From Pseudomonadota bacterium (GTDB lineage: Bacteria > Pseudomonadota > Gammaproteobacteria > Burkholderiales > Burkholderiaceae_C), in NCBI GenBank assembly GCA_018241265.1, contig JAFEEF010000013.1, forward strand, positions 62,001 through 126,000: a stretch of DNA of 64,000 nt, in the 5' to 3' direction. A model generated the notes under the pieces. That model did no database searches. It was given only the letters and a program-made list of their open reading frames with translations, and was not told the DNA's origin. Below are positions 50,930 to 59,840 of the stretch, one piece after another. A program made the translations under genes and the position numbers. Every line of letters begins with the position of its first letter. Positions within the stretch are counted from its first letter, which is position 1.

Positions 50930-51517
50930 ATGGCACAACCCAGCCGCGCCGCAGCCCCGGAAGGCGGCGCGGCGGCCCCGGCCGGCAGTCCGCGCATCCT
51001 GAAGAAGTATCCGAACCGGCGCCTCTACGACACGCGGCAGAGCAGCTACATCACGCTGGCCGACGTCAAGGCGATGGTGCTGGCGGGCGAGAACTTCGAG
51101 GTCCGCGACGCCAAGACCAGCGAAGACCTGACGCGCAGCATCCTGCTGCAGATCATCCTCGAGGAGGAGACCGGCGGCGTGCCGATCTTCTCGGCGCCTA
51201 TGCTGTCGCAGATCATCCGCTTCTACGGCCACGCGATGCAGGGGATGATGGGCGCGTACCTCGAGAAGAACCTGCAGACCTTCACCGAGATCCAGACCCG
51301 GCTGGCCGAGCAGTCGCGCGGCCTCTACGATCCGGGCGGCCAGACGCCCGAGCTGTGGGCCAAGTTCCTCAGCGGCCAGGCACCGGTGGTGCAGGGCTTG
51401 ATGGGCAACTACCTCGAGCAGTCGAAGAACATGTTCCTGCAGATGCAGGAGCAGATGGCCAAGCAGGCCGAGACGCTGTTCCCGGGGGTGCAGGGGTTCA
51501 CGCCGCCGAAGCGGTAG
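50930..51517 (+). CDS. phaR: PhaR, polyhydroxyalkanoate synthesis repressor
   Basis: A 195-residue protein with the PHB/PHA accumulation regulator N-terminal DNA-binding domain (ILKKYPNRRLYDTRQSSYIT, then LADVKAMVLAGENFEVRDAK) and the C-terminal granule-binding part with NYLEQSKNMFLQMQEQMAKQ. PhaR binds DNA and PHB granules and derepresses phasin genes when granules form. It agrees with PHB metabolism in this host and with the PHB-depolymerase-like genes at 11699 and 15311, though those are exported. The preceding 145 bases contain no gene. Confidence 0.93.
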   Translation: MAQPSRAAAPEGGAAAPAGSPRILKKYPNRRLYDTRQSSYITLADVKAMVLAGENFEVRDAKTSEDLTRSILLQIILEEETGGVPIFSAPMLSQIIRFYGHAMQGMMGAYLEKNLQTFTEIQTRLAEQSRGLYDPGGQTPELWAKFLSGQAPVVQGLMGNYLEQSKNMFLQMQEQMAKQAETLFPGVQGFTPPKR

Positions 51518-51545
51518 GGACTCGCGTGCGGCGTGGGCGAGCGGC

Positions 51546-51563
51546 GTAGCACAAACATGCTAC
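51546..51563. promoter_or_regulatory. Inverted-repeat operator of the toxin-antitoxin pair
   Basis: GTAGCA and TGCTAC flank six bases just upstream of the antitoxin ATG at 51574. This is the usual arrangement for autorepression by a ribbon-helix-helix antitoxin. Confidence 0.55.
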
Positions 51564-51573
51564 AGTCCGCCGC

Positions 51574-51867
51574 ATGACCACGACGACGATCCGCATCGAG
51601 GAAGCGCTCAAGGCGCGCGTGGCCGCCGCCGCGGAGCGCGCCGGTACGACGTCGCATGCGTTCATCCTCGACGCCATCGCGCAAACCGTCGAGCAGTCCG
51701 AGGCCGATGCCGAGTTCCATCGCATCGCCGACCAGCGGTGGGCCAAGATGCTGGCAAACGGAAAGACGGTGTCCTGGGCGTCTGCCAAGTCGTACGTCGA
51801 GGCCCGCGCGAAGGGAGAGCGGCCGCCGCGACCTCCGGCCCGCAAGCTGGCGCGCAGCAGCGATTGA
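51574..51867 (+). CDS. Ribbon-helix-helix antitoxin (ParD/CopG type)
   Basis: A 97-residue protein. The N-terminal strand-helix-helix (MTTTTIRIEEALKARVAAAA, then ERAGTTSHAFILDAIAQTVE) is a ribbon-helix-helix DNA-binding fold. The C-terminal half, Arg/Pro-rich at the end, should wrap the toxin. It is followed 11 bases later by a RelE/ParE-type toxin gene and preceded by a palindromic operator, so a type II toxin-antitoxin module is clear. Confidence 0.85.
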   Translation: MTTTTIRIEEALKARVAAAAERAGTTSHAFILDAIAQTVEQSEADAEFHRIADQRWAKMLANGKTVSWASAKSYVEARAKGERPPRPPARKLARSSD

Positions 51868-51878
51868 AGGGCGACTGA

Positions 51879-52175
51879 ATGGCGCGGCTCGAACTGGCGC
51901 CGGAAGTCCTCGATGATTTCGATCGGTTCTTCGACCACTGGGCGCGGTACGACGTGGCCGACGATGCCGCGATGCGTGTCGGCGAGATCGTCGAGGCGCT
52001 GCAGATCCTTGAACGCAGCCCGCTGATCGGACGCAAGGTGGGCGGCGGTCGTCGCGAACTGGTCATCGGCCGGGGTGCGCGGGGCTATCTGGCGCTGTAC
52101 CGGTTCGTCGAGACGATCGACACCGTCTTCGTGCTGGCGATCCGCAGCCGGCGCGAGCGAGGCCATCGCGGCTGA
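51879..52175 (+). CDS. RelE/ParE-superfamily toxin
   Basis: A 98-residue protein of the RelE/ParE fold: LELAPEVLDDFDRFFDHWAR at the N-terminus, LQILERSPLIGRKVGGGRRE, then GYLALYRFVETIDTVFVLAI and RSRRERGHRG. ParE members inhibit gyrase and RelE members cut ribosomal mRNA; which applies here cannot be told. It is paired with the upstream antitoxin and looks intact. Confidence 0.83.
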   Translation: MARLELAPEVLDDFDRFFDHWARYDVADDAAMRVGEIVEALQILERSPLIGRKVGGGRRELVIGRGARGYLALYRFVETIDTVFVLAIRSRRERGHRG

Positions 52176-52240
52176 AGCGGCGCATCAGCGGCGCGCCACC
52201 ATGTGGCGACGTCATCGGTTCGCTCCCTGCGTCGATTCGA

Positions 52241-52663
52241 TCAGAGCAGTGCCAAGGTCTGCGGATCCGGCTGGCCCGCATGGCAGGCGTCGAGCACGCG
52301 ACCGAAGACAGGCTCGTCCGCCGCCACGGCACCGAACAGCGTCATCGACGAGCGCAGCTTCAGATCGTCCGGCGAGCCGAAGATGTCATGGGCCGACTTG
52401 CGCACGGCCGCGGCGAGCACGAGGCCGGCGCACTCCTTCAGGCGCGGACCGAGTACCGCGTGCTTCCAGTAAGCGACTGCCTCGTCGCGCGACGCGATGC
52501 CGTAGAACTTCGCCGTGCCGCTGCGGCCGAGCGCCGCGAGCTGCGGAAAGATGAACCACATCCAGTGGCTGGTCTTGCGGCCGGCGCCCAACTCGGCGAG
52601 GACGTCCCGATAGACCGGCTCCTGCGCCCTCACGAAGCGCTGAAGGTCGTACGGATCATCCAT
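52241..52663 (-). CDS. DUF1810 family protein
   Basis: A 140-residue protein matching DUF1810. It starts DPYDLQRFVRAQEPVYRDVL, has KTSHWMWFIFPQLAALGRSG then TAKFYGIASRDEAVAYWKH, and ends with SMTLFGAVAADEPVFGRVLD. The family is small, cytoplasmic, often called calpastatin-like in old annotations, and without a proven function. It is a single minus-strand gene between the toxin-antitoxin pair and a decayed higBA pair. The intervening 52176-52240 holds nothing visible. Confidence 0.85.
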   Translation of the reverse strand: MDDPYDLQRFVRAQEPVYRDVLAELGAGRKTSHWMWFIFPQLAALGRSGTAKFYGIASRDEAVAYWKHAVLGPRLKECAGLVLAAAVRKSAHDIFGSPDDLKLRSSMTLFGAVAADEPVFGRVLDACHAGQPDPQTLALL

Positions 52664-52697
52664 TGAAGGCTCCGCCGGTTGCAGGCTTCTTTCGATG

Positions 52698-52938
52698 TCA
52701 GGTGGCCGCCATGGCGAGGGGCATCATTTCCCTGGTGATGGCTTTACCGGCCGAGTTCGCGGCCATGCGAAGGTCATACGTTCTCACCCCATTTGAAGGT
52801 CAGCCGCCATTGGTCGTTGATTCGAACATGCCAGGCACCGCCGTATTCCTTCAGGTCGTTTCCCGGTGGAGCCTTCATGAAATTCAGCGACGGCGCAGCA
52901 TCGAGCATCCGGATATCAGTCAACCGCGTCAAGGATAC
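52698..52938 (-). pseudogene. Remnant of a HigB-HigA toxin-antitoxin pair
   Basis: Reading the minus strand from about 52938 to the stop at 52774 gives DIRMLDAAPSLNFMKAPPGN then GGAWHVRINDQWRLTFKWGE. This is the C-terminal half of a HigB toxin (families end INDQWRxCFxW...DVExVDYH). The N-terminal half and the final DYH segment are missing. Another frame from 52766 to 52698 reads GKAITREMMPLAMAAT and stops; it could be the first residues of a HigA antitoxin (PGxxIxREL), but this is weaker. Both are too short to function. Confidence 0.6.
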
Positions 52939-53056
52939 CGGGTGTACGTGAGTGCGGCCGGCACGACCCGCACGCGGAGACTAAAATTTGTTTTTTGGTG
53001 CGCCAGGGCACTTCATAAAATTCGCTGTGAAATCAAATGCTTATGATTCCGGGACG

Positions 53057-54427
53057 GTGCCTGAGGCGGCGCGCATCCCCAAGGTCGCATTCGCATCGCT
53101 CGGCTGTCCGAAGGCGCTCAGCGACTCCGAACTGATCCTGACGCAGCTGCGCGCCGAAGGCTACGACACGTCGAACAGCTACGCCGGCGCCGACCTGGTG
53201 ATCGTCAACACCTGCGGCTTCATCGACGATGCGGTGAAGGAGAGCCTCGACACGATAGGCGAGGCACTGGCCGAGAACGGCAAGGTCATCGTCACGGGCT
53301 GCCTGGGCGCCAAGCAGGGTGCGAGCGGCGAGAGCCTGGTGCGCGAGATGCACCCGAGCGTGCTGGCGGTCACCGGCCCCCATGCGACGAACGAGGTGAT
53401 GGATGCGGTGCACCGGCACACCCCGAAGCCGCACGATCCCTTCGCCGACCTCGTGCCGCCGCAAGGCGTGCGGCTGACGCCGAAGCACTACGCCTACCTG
53501 AAGATCAGCGAAGGCTGCAACCACCGCTGCTCGTTCTGCATCATTCCGAGCATGCGTGGCGACCTGGTGTCGCGGTCGATCGGCGACGTGCTGCGCGAGG
53601 CCGAACGCCTGTTCGAGGCCGGCGTCAAGGAACTGCTCGTGATCAGTCAGGACACGAGCGCCTACGGCGTCGACTTGCGCCACCGCACCGGTTTCTGGGA
53701 CGGCCGCCCGGTGCGCACCCACATGACCGAGCTGTGCGAACGGCTGGCGCGGATCGCCGAGCCGCATGGCGCCTGGGTGCGCCTGCACTACGTCTATCCG
53801 TATCCGCACGTCGACCAGGTGCTGCCGCTGATGGCGAGCGGTGCGATCCTGCCGTACCTCGACGTGCCGTTCCAGCATGCGCATCCGGACGTGCTGAAAC
53901 GCATGAAGCGGCCGGCCAATGGCGAGAAGAACCTCGAGCGGCTGGCGCGTTGGCGCGAGGCCTGTCCGGAGCTCGTCGTGCGCAGCACGTTCATCGCCGG
54001 CTTCCCCGGCGAGACCGAGGCCGAGTTCGAACACCTGCTCGACTTCATGCGCGAGGCGCGCATCGATCGCGCCGGGTGCTTTGCCTATTCGCCGGTGCCG
54101 GGCGCGAGCGCGAACGAATTGCCCGGCATGCTGCCGGCCGACGTGCGGGAGGAGCGTCGCGCGCGCTTCATGGCGGTCGCCGAAGCGGTCTCGGCGGAGA
54201 AGCTGAAGGCGCGCGTCGGCGCGACGATGCAGGTGCTGGTCGACAAGGCGCCGGCGCTCGGCCGCAAGGGCGGCACGGGCCGCAGTTATGCCGACGCGCC
54301 GGAGATCGACGGCGTGGTGCATCTGCTGCCGCCGGAGAAGGCGTCGAAGACGCTGAAGGTCGGCGAGTTCACGCGTGCGCGCATCGTCGCGGCGCAGGGC
54401 CACGACCTCGTGGCGCAGCCGATCTGA
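53057..54427 (+). CDS. rimO: RimO, ribosomal protein S12 methylthiotransferase
   Basis: A ~456-residue radical-SAM enzyme that methylthiolates an Asp of ribosomal protein S12. The UPF0004 domain has Cys in [26 protein letters not shown] and [11 protein letters not shown], for the second [4Fe-4S] cluster. The radical-SAM motif is [18 protein letters not shown], and a C-terminal TRAM domain follows. The start is uncertain: GTG 53057 places about eight residues before [11 protein letters not shown], as usual, and lies after a TAAAAT -10-like box (53016-53021). GTG 53027 and TTG 52988 are longer alternatives without ribosome sites. Confidence 0.93.
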   Translation: MPEAARIPKVAFASLGCPKALSDSELILTQLRAEGYDTSNSYAGADLVIVNTCGFIDDAVKESLDTIGEALAENGKVIVTGCLGAKQGASGESLVREMHPSVLAVTGPHATNEVMDAVHRHTPKPHDPFADLVPPQGVRLTPKHYAYLKISEGCNHRCSFCIIPSMRGDLVSRSIGDVLREAERLFEAGVKELLVISQDTSAYGVDLRHRTGFWDGRPVRTHMTELCERLARIAEPHGAWVRLHYVYPYPHVDQVLPLMASGAILPYLDVPFQHAHPDVLKRMKRPANGEKNLERLARWREACPELVVRSTFIAGFPGETEAEFEHLLDFMREARIDRAGCFAYSPVPGASANELPGMLPADVREERRARFMAVAEAVSAEKLKARVGATMQVLVDKAPALGRKGGTGRSYADAPEIDGVVHLLPPEKASKTLKVGEFTRARIVAAQGHDLVAQPI

Positions 54428-54448
54428 TCTCTGCCCGGGGGATTCGCC

Positions 54449-55831
54449 ATGCCCGAACGCTACGACGCGATCGTCATCGGCACCGGCCAGTCCGGTCCGT
54501 CCCTCGCCGTGCGCCTGGCCAACGCCGGTCAGCGCGTGCTGCTGGTCGAGCGGGCGCATGTCGGCGGCACGTGCGTGAACGACGGCTGCATCCCGACCAA
54601 GACGCTGGTTGCGAGCGCGCGCGCGGCGCATGTGGCGCGTACCGCGTCACGCTACGGCATCGATCTGGGCGGCGGCGCGGTGCGCGTGGACATGCGCGCG
54701 GTCAAGGCGCGCAAGGACGACGTGGTCGGGCAATCGGTCGCCGGCCTGACGTCGTGGTTCGCCGGGACCGCGAACCTGACGTTCGTCGAAGGCCACGCGC
54801 GCTTCACGGCGCCGAAGCGCGTGCGCGTCGGCGATCGCGAGCACGAGGCCGAGCGGATCTTCATCGACGTCGGCGGCCGCGCGACGGTGCCCGACTGGCC
54901 GGGCCTGAAGGACATCCCGTACCTGACCAACACGTCGATGATGGACGTCGACTTCCTGCCGGAACACCTCGTCGTCGTCGGCGGTAGCTACATCGGGCTC
55001 GAGTTCGCGCAGATGTACCGGCGCTTCGGCAGTGCGGTGACGGTGCTGGAGGCCTCGCCGCGCCTGATCGCGCGCGAAGACCCGGAGGTCTCGGCAGCGA
55101 TCAGGGCGATGCTCGAGGCCGAAGGCATCGCGGTCCACGTCGGCGCAGCCCGGCTCGATCCGGCGCGCGACGGCGACGGCGTCATCGTTCGCTTCGACGT
55201 CGAGGGCGCGGCGCGGTCGGTGCGCGGCAGCCATCTGCTGCTCGCCGTCGGCCGCGTGCCCAACACCGAGGACCTCGGCCTCGATGCCGCCGGCGTGCAG
55301 CGCGATGCGCGCGGCTACATCGAAGTCGACGACGAACTGCGCACCAACGTCGACGGCATCTGGGCGCTCGGCGACGTGAACGGCCGCGGCGCCTTCACGC
55401 ACACGTCGTACAACGACTACGAGATCGTCGCGGCCAACCTGCTCGACGGCGACCAGCGGCGCGTGTCGGATCGCATCCCGGCCTATGCGCTCTACACCGA
55501 TCCGCCGCTCGGGCGCATCGGCATGAGCGAGGCCGAGGTGCGCAAGAGCGGCCGCTCCGCGCTGGTCGCGACCTTCCCGATGGCGCGCGTCGGCCGCGCA
55601 CGCGAGCGCGGCGAGACGACCGGGTTCATGAAGGTGCTGGTCGATGCGCAGACCGAGCGTATCCTCGGCGCGGCCCTCTTCGGCATCGAGGCCGACGAGG
55701 TCGTGCAGGCGCTGCTGCTCGTGATGGCCGCCGACCGCCCGTACACGCTGATCACGCGCACGATGCTGATCCATCCGACCGTGAGCGAATTGCTGCCGTC
55801 GCTGTTCGGCGCATTGAAGCCCTTGACCTGA
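54449..55831 (+). CDS. FAD-dependent pyridine nucleotide-disulfide oxidoreductase (mercuric-reductase-like)
   Basis: A 460-residue class I flavin disulfide reductase. The FAD site is IVIGTGQSGPSLAVRLA, the redox-active Cys pair is in GGTCVNDGCIPTKTLVASAR, the NAD(P) site is HLVVVGGSYIGLEFAQMYRR and the second FAD motif is GIWALGDVNGRGAFTHTS. The C-terminal dimer domain ends with LIHPTVSELLPSLFG, carrying the His-Pro of the partner active site. It lacks the N-terminal metal-binding domain and C-terminal Cys pair of true MerA, so the substrate is another disulfide or quinone. It lies 22 bases after rimO. Confidence 0.88.
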   Translation: MPERYDAIVIGTGQSGPSLAVRLANAGQRVLLVERAHVGGTCVNDGCIPTKTLVASARAAHVARTASRYGIDLGGGAVRVDMRAVKARKDDVVGQSVAGLTSWFAGTANLTFVEGHARFTAPKRVRVGDREHEAERIFIDVGGRATVPDWPGLKDIPYLTNTSMMDVDFLPEHLVVVGGSYIGLEFAQMYRRFGSAVTVLEASPRLIAREDPEVSAAIRAMLEAEGIAVHVGAARLDPARDGDGVIVRFDVEGAARSVRGSHLLLAVGRVPNTEDLGLDAAGVQRDARGYIEVDDELRTNVDGIWALGDVNGRGAFTHTSYNDYEIVAANLLDGDQRRVSDRIPAYALYTDPPLGRIGMSEAEVRKSGRSALVATFPMARVGRARERGETTGFMKVLVDAQTERILGAALFGIEADEVVQALLLVMAADRPYTLITRTMLIHPTVSELLPSLFGALKPLT

Positions 55832-55850
55832 AGCCCTTGACCTGAAGCCA
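55815..55850 (+). repeat. 14-bp tandem repeat across the oxidoreductase stop codon
   Basis: TGAAGCCCTTGACC occurs twice in direct tandem (55815-55842), followed by a third partial copy TGAAGCC that runs into the metC ATG. The stop of the oxidoreductase gene is the first TGA of copy 2. Because 14 is not a multiple of three, unit gain or loss would change the C-terminus or the spacing to metC. Confidence 0.7.
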
Positions 55851-57052
55851 TGACCGACCACCGGCAAGACCCGCCGCAGCAGGCGATCAGCACCGCGCTG
55901 ATCCACCATCCCTACGAGCCGCCCGCCGGCTTCGCCGCGCCGCAGCCGGCGGTGCACAAGGCCTCGACGGTGATCTTCGCCAGCACCGCGGCGGCACGCG
56001 CGCGCAACTGGAAGGAGAAGACCGGCTACACCTATGGCCTGCACGGCACGCCGACGACCTTCCTGCTCGAGGAGCGCATCGCGACGCTCGAAGGCGGCCT
56101 GCAGACCTTGCTGCTGCCGAGCGGCCTCGCGGCGATCGCACTGGTCGACCTTGCGCTCTTGAAGAGCGGCGACGAAGTGCTGATCCCCGACAACAGCTAC
56201 GGACCGAACCGCGAGCTGGCGCGCAACCAGCTCGCCGGCTGGGGCATCGCGCACCGCATCTACGATCCGATGGATCCGACGGCGTTCGCCGCCATGCTGT
56301 CGCCGGCGACCAAGCTCGTCTGGATCGAACCGCCCGGTTCGGTGACGATGGAGTTTCCGGACGTGCCGGCGCTGGTGCAGGCGGCGCGCGCGCGCGGCGT
56401 GCGCATCGCGCTCGACAACACCTGGGGCGCCGGGCTCGCGTTCGATGCGTTCGCGCTCGGCGCCGACATCTCGGTGCATGCGCTGACCAAGTACCCGTCC
56501 GGCGGCGGCGACCTGCTGATGGGCGCGGTGACGACGCGCGACGAAGCGTTGCACCTGGAGCTCAAGTACACGCACATGCGCGTCGGCTATGGCGTCGGCG
56601 CGAACGATGTCGAGGCGGTGCTGCGCGCGTTGCCGTCGCTGACGTTGCGCTATGCGGCGGCCGACCGCGCGGCGCGCACGCTCGCGCAGTGGCTCGCGAC
56701 GCGGCCCGAGGTCGCGCAGGTGCTGCATCCGGCCCTGCCGGGATCGCCCGGCCACGAGCATTGGGCGCGGCTCTGCACGCAGGCCGCCGGGCTGTTCTCG
56801 GTGGTGTTCGATGAGCGCTATGCGTTCGAGCAGGTCGACGCCTTCGTCGATGCGTTGCGCCTGTTCAAGATCGGCTATTCGTGGGCCGGGCCGGTCAGCC
56901 TCGCGGTGCCGTATCGGCTGTCGGCGATCCGCGACGAGCCGGCCTGGCGCGGCGCGCTGGTGCGCTTCTCGATCGGGCTCGAGGACGTGGGCGACCTGCG
57001 TGCCGACCTCGAGCAGGCGCTCACGGCGGTGCTCGGCCGCTGCCTAGCCTAG
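55850..57052 (+). CDS. metC: MetC, cystathionine beta-lyase (PLP enzyme)
   Basis: A 400-residue Cys/Met-metabolism PLP enzyme. The PLP Lys lies in ISVHALTKYPSGGGDLLMG, with IALDNTWGAGLAFDAF supplying the Asp, and LPSGLAAIALVDLALLKSGD upstream. It resembles the MetC branch (GYTYGLHGTPTTFLLEERI), which splits cystathionine to homocysteine, pyruvate and ammonia. It starts 19 bases after the oxidoreductase gene. Its stop overlaps the stop of the convergent P450 gene: both TAG codons share the palindrome CTAG at 57049-57052. Confidence 0.88.
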   Translation: MTDHRQDPPQQAISTALIHHPYEPPAGFAAPQPAVHKASTVIFASTAAARARNWKEKTGYTYGLHGTPTTFLLEERIATLEGGLQTLLLPSGLAAIALVDLALLKSGDEVLIPDNSYGPNRELARNQLAGWGIAHRIYDPMDPTAFAAMLSPATKLVWIEPPGSVTMEFPDVPALVQAARARGVRIALDNTWGAGLAFDAFALGADISVHALTKYPSGGGDLLMGAVTTRDEALHLELKYTHMRVGYGVGANDVEAVLRALPSLTLRYAAADRAARTLAQWLATRPEVAQVLHPALPGSPGHEHWARLCTQAAGLFSVVFDERYAFEQVDAFVDALRLFKIGYSWAGPVSLAVPYRLSAIRDEPAWRGALVRFSIGLEDVGDLRADLEQALTAVLGRCLA

Positions 57053-58485
57053 GCACGCTCGCGCAGCCGCATCGTCAGGCCGACCGGCGCCATCGTGAAC
57101 GACATCTGCTCGACGGCGTCGCGGCCATCGGGCGTGTCGACGCGCTCGATGTCGAAGTGCATCAGGAGCATCGCCATCGCCATCTTCATCTCGAGCAGCG
57201 CGAGGTAGCGTCCCGGGCAGATGCGCGGGCCGCCGCCGAACGGCATCGAGATGCGCTTGGCCGAGCTCGCCGCGTTGCCGCCGCCGAGCCAGCGCTGCGG
57301 CTCGAAGGCCAGCGCGTTCGGGAAGTGACGCTCGCTGACGCTGTCGCCGCGCATCATGCACCAGACCAGCGTGCCGGCCGGCACGCGGATGTCGGCGATC
57401 GTCGTGTCGTGCAGCGCCTCGGTGGCCTGGAACGGCGCGACCGGCTTGAGCCGCATGGTCTCGTGGGCGCAGGCTTCGAGGTAGTCGAGAGCGGCCATCT
57501 GCTCCGGCGTGAAGTCTGTGCACGCCACGCCGAGGGCGCGCACCTCGGCCTCGGCGCGGCGCAGCGCGTCGGGATGGCGGCTCAGCAGATAGATCATCCA
57601 CGCGAGCGAGTTGGCGGTCGTGTCCTCGCCGGCGAGCAGCATCGTCAGCACGTTGCCCGCGACGACGTCGTCGGCGATGCCGCTGTCGGGCTCGTCGGCC
57701 GCGACCAGCATAGCCTCGAGCAGGTTCGGCGGTTGCGCACGCCGCGCCGGGTCGGCGGCGAGGCGCTCGCGCGCCGCGGCGATGAAGCGCGCGATCGCCG
57801 CGTCGACCTCGACCATGCTGCGCTCCAGCGCGCGGTCCGACGGCAGCTTGACGTAGCGCCAGATCGGGAAGGCCGAGAACAGGCGCTTGAAGAGGATCGG
57901 GAAGATCTTGTCGAGGTGGCGCTGGATCACGTCGTCGTCGGACTCCAGCGTATTGACGTCGGCGCCGAACGCGAGGCCGGCGATCGCATCGACGGTGAAG
58001 CGCATCAGCTCCGCCTGCAGCTCGATCGGCCGGCCGGTCTGCGCCGCTGGCGTCCAGCGGCGGCGCAAGCGCTGCGTGACCTTCAGCAGCGACGGGAAGT
58101 AGGCCTTCACGTGGGTCGGATCGAAGCCGGCCATCACCATGCGCCGCTGGCGCCGCCAGGCGTCGCCTTGCGCGCTGAAGACGCCCGGCATCAGGCCCAT
58201 CTCGCGGCCGATGACCTCGAGCTGGCGGGTGCGCCGGAAGCCGTCCGGACGGTCGCGCAGGATCGTCGCGAGCGCCTGATGGTCGGTCACGACCAGCGCG
58301 CGCCGGCGTCCGAGGCGGACACGAAAGTACGGCCCGTACGCGCGTGCCCAGGCCTCGATGCTCTGGTGGATGCGCGCGCGTTCGATCTGCGCCAGGTTGC
58401 CGAGGATCGGCCAGCCGCGCGGGCCCGGCAGGTCGTCGATCGAACGCAACGCGGCGGCTGCAGCGGCGGTGTCGGTAGGCGTCAT
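57049..58485 (-). CDS. Cytochrome P450
   Basis: A 478-residue soluble P450. The haem-binding loop is MPFGGGPRICPGRYLALLEM with the thiolate Cys, the oxygen-binding I-helix is MLLAGEDTTANSLAWMIYLL, and the K-helix ExxR is ACAHETMRLKPVAPF. There is no N-terminal membrane anchor. It resembles bacterial CYP families related to CYP102/CYP4-like fatty-acid hydroxylases, but the subfamily and substrate are not assignable here. No ferredoxin or reductase gene is adjacent. It lies 55 bases downstream of smpB on the same strand. Confidence 0.92.
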   Translation of the reverse strand: MTPTDTAAAAAALRSIDDLPGPRGWPILGNLAQIERARIHQSIEAWARAYGPYFRVRLGRRRALVVTDHQALATILRDRPDGFRRTRQLEVIGREMGLMPGVFSAQGDAWRRQRRMVMAGFDPTHVKAYFPSLLKVTQRLRRRWTPAAQTGRPIELQAELMRFTVDAIAGLAFGADVNTLESDDDVIQRHLDKIFPILFKRLFSAFPIWRYVKLPSDRALERSMVEVDAAIARFIAAARERLAADPARRAQPPNLLEAMLVAADEPDSGIADDVVAGNVLTMLLAGEDTTANSLAWMIYLLSRHPDALRRAEAEVRALGVACTDFTPEQMAALDYLEACAHETMRLKPVAPFQATEALHDTTIADIRVPAGTLVWCMMRGDSVSERHFPNALAFEPQRWLGGGNAASSAKRISMPFGGGPRICPGRYLALLEMKMAMAMLLMHFDIERVDTPDGRDAVEQMSFTMAPVGLTMRLRERA

Positions 58486-58540
58486 CGTGCTGCTCCGTCG
58501 AAGCGCAGGGCAAGGAGACTCGGTCGGCCGGCTCAGCCTC

Positions 58541-59005
58541 TTAGCCCTTCGGGCTCGATGAGACCTTGTGTCTCATCAGCCGGCCTTTCTCGCGTTCCCA
58601 GTCTCGTTTCTTCTCGGTGTCGCGCTTGTCGTGCTCGGCCTTGCCCTTGGCGAGCGCGATCTCTGCCTTCACGCGGCCGGCCTTGTAGTGCAGGTCGACC
58701 GGCACCAGCGTGTAGCCCTTCTGCTCGACCTTGCCGATCAGGCGGCGGATCTCGGCCTTGTGCATCAGGAGCTTCTTGGTGCGGTCGGCCTCGGGCGACA
58801 CATGCGTCGACGCGCTGCGCAGCGCGTTGATGCGGCAGCCGATCAGGAACAGCTCGCCGTCGCGGATCACGACGTAGCCGTCGGTGAGTTGCACCTGGCC
58901 GGCACGCACCGCCTTGATCTCCCAGCCCTGCAGCACCATGCCGGCCTCGTGGCGTTCCTCGAGGTGGTAGTCGAAACGGGCGCGGCGGTTTTCGGCGATG
59001 GACAT
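58541..59005 (-). CDS. smpB: SmpB, tmRNA-binding protein
   Basis: A 154-residue protein with the SmpB signature: [20 protein letters not shown], then [20 protein letters not shown] and [20 protein letters not shown]. It ends in a basic tail ([18 protein letters not shown]). SmpB binds tmRNA and rescues stalled ribosomes. Its position divergent to ratA is the usual arrangement in proteobacteria. No ssrA gene is visible in the window. The 60-base gap to ratA must hold both promoters. Confidence 0.96.
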   Translation of the reverse strand: MSIAENRRARFDYHLEERHEAGMVLQGWEIKAVRAGQVQLTDGYVVIRDGELFLIGCRINALRSASTHVSPEADRTKKLLMHKAEIRRLIGKVEQKGYTLVPVDLHYKAGRVKAEIALAKGKAEHDKRDTEKKRDWEREKGRLMRHKVSSSPKG

Positions 59006-59065
59006 CGGAAGCAGTTGTGGGCGCGCGGGCTTGCTGCAATGCCAACCCTACAATTTCGACATTGT

Positions 59066-59521
59066 ATGAAGCACGTCAAGAAGTCGGTCCTGATCTGGCA
59101 CTCGCCGCACGAGATGTACGCGCTCGTGACCGGCATCGAGGACTATCCGAAGTTCCTGCCGTGGTGCGAGCGCGCCGAGGTGCTGGAACGCCATCCCGAC
59201 GGCGTCACGGCGCGTCTCCATCTCGCCTATGCCGGCCTGCGCCAGGCCTTCACGACGCGCAACGCCCAGACCGAGAACGCCGGCGTCGTGCTGTCGCTCG
59301 TCGACGGACCGTTCTCGCGGCTCGACGGCACCTGGCGCTTTCTGCCGCTGCCGCCGGGAGACGGCGCCGAGGCGGCGTCATGCCGCATCGAGTTCGAACT
59401 CGCCTACGCGTTCGCGAATGGCGCGCTCGAGGCGTTGATCAGCCCGGTGTTCGATCGCATCGCGAACACCTTCGTCGATTCGTTCGTGAAGCGCGCCGAG
59501 GCGGTCTATGGCGACGCCTGA
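59066..59521 (+). CDS. ratA: RatA, START/Coq10-fold protein
   Basis: A 151-residue START-like protein. MKHVKKSVLIWHSPHEMYAL, then VTGIEDYPKFLPWCERAEVL, and the C-terminal helix with LISPVFDRIANTFVDSFVKR are typical of RatA/Coq10. RatA was described as a toxin blocking 70S assembly in E. coli, while Coq10 homologues bind ubiquinone; the family role is unsettled. It overlaps ratB by 14 bases and is divergent from smpB. Confidence 0.92.
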   Translation: MKHVKKSVLIWHSPHEMYALVTGIEDYPKFLPWCERAEVLERHPDGVTARLHLAYAGLRQAFTTRNAQTENAGVVLSLVDGPFSRLDGTWRFLPLPPGDGAEAASCRIEFELAYAFANGALEALISPVFDRIANTFVDSFVKRAEAVYGDA

Positions 59522-59822
59522 CGGGGTGCCGCGGCAGCTCGCGGTGTCGGTGGTCCACAGCCCGTGCGCCGGGCGCGTCGACGAGGTCGCGTTGACCTTG
59601 CCGGCCGGCAGCACGGTCGGCGATGCGCTGCAGGCGAGTGGCCTGGCGCAGCGCCATCCCGGGCTCGACGTGGTGTCGCCGCGTGCGATCGCGGTCTGGG
59701 GCCGGCCGCGTGCCTTGACGAGTGCGCTGCTCGACGGCGACAGGGTCGAAGTGCTGCGGCCGCTGCGGGTCGATCCGAAGGACGCGCGCCGGCTGCGCCA
59801 GCGCGGCGCTCGGCGCGCCTGA
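59508..59822 (+). CDS. ratB: RatB/RnfH-family ubiquitin-like protein
   Basis: A 104-residue beta-grasp protein of the RnfH family: LAVSVVHSPCAGRVDEVALT, then LPAGSTVGDALQASGLAQRH and GDRVEVLRPLRVDPKDARR. Function is not settled; it is almost always next to ratA, as here. The ATG lies inside the last codons of ratA in another frame (14-base overlap). It converges with the DUF4124 gene, with 18 bases between stops. Confidence 0.92.
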   Translation: MATPDGVPRQLAVSVVHSPCAGRVDEVALTLPAGSTVGDALQASGLAQRHPGLDVVSPRAIAVWGRPRALTSALLDGDRVEVLRPLRVDPKDARRLRQRGARRA

Positions 59823-59840
59823 CGGGGCGCGCTGCGCCGC

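Noticed and set aside
52663-53046. A 127-residue plus-strand frame between DUF1810 and rimO.
   Set aside because: The minus strand of the same bases encodes recognisable HigB residues, so the plus frame is a shadow.
54449-55831. Naming this gene merA (mercuric reductase).
   Set aside because: The N-terminal HMA domain and the C-terminal Cys pair needed for Hg(II) are absent, and no mer genes are nearby.
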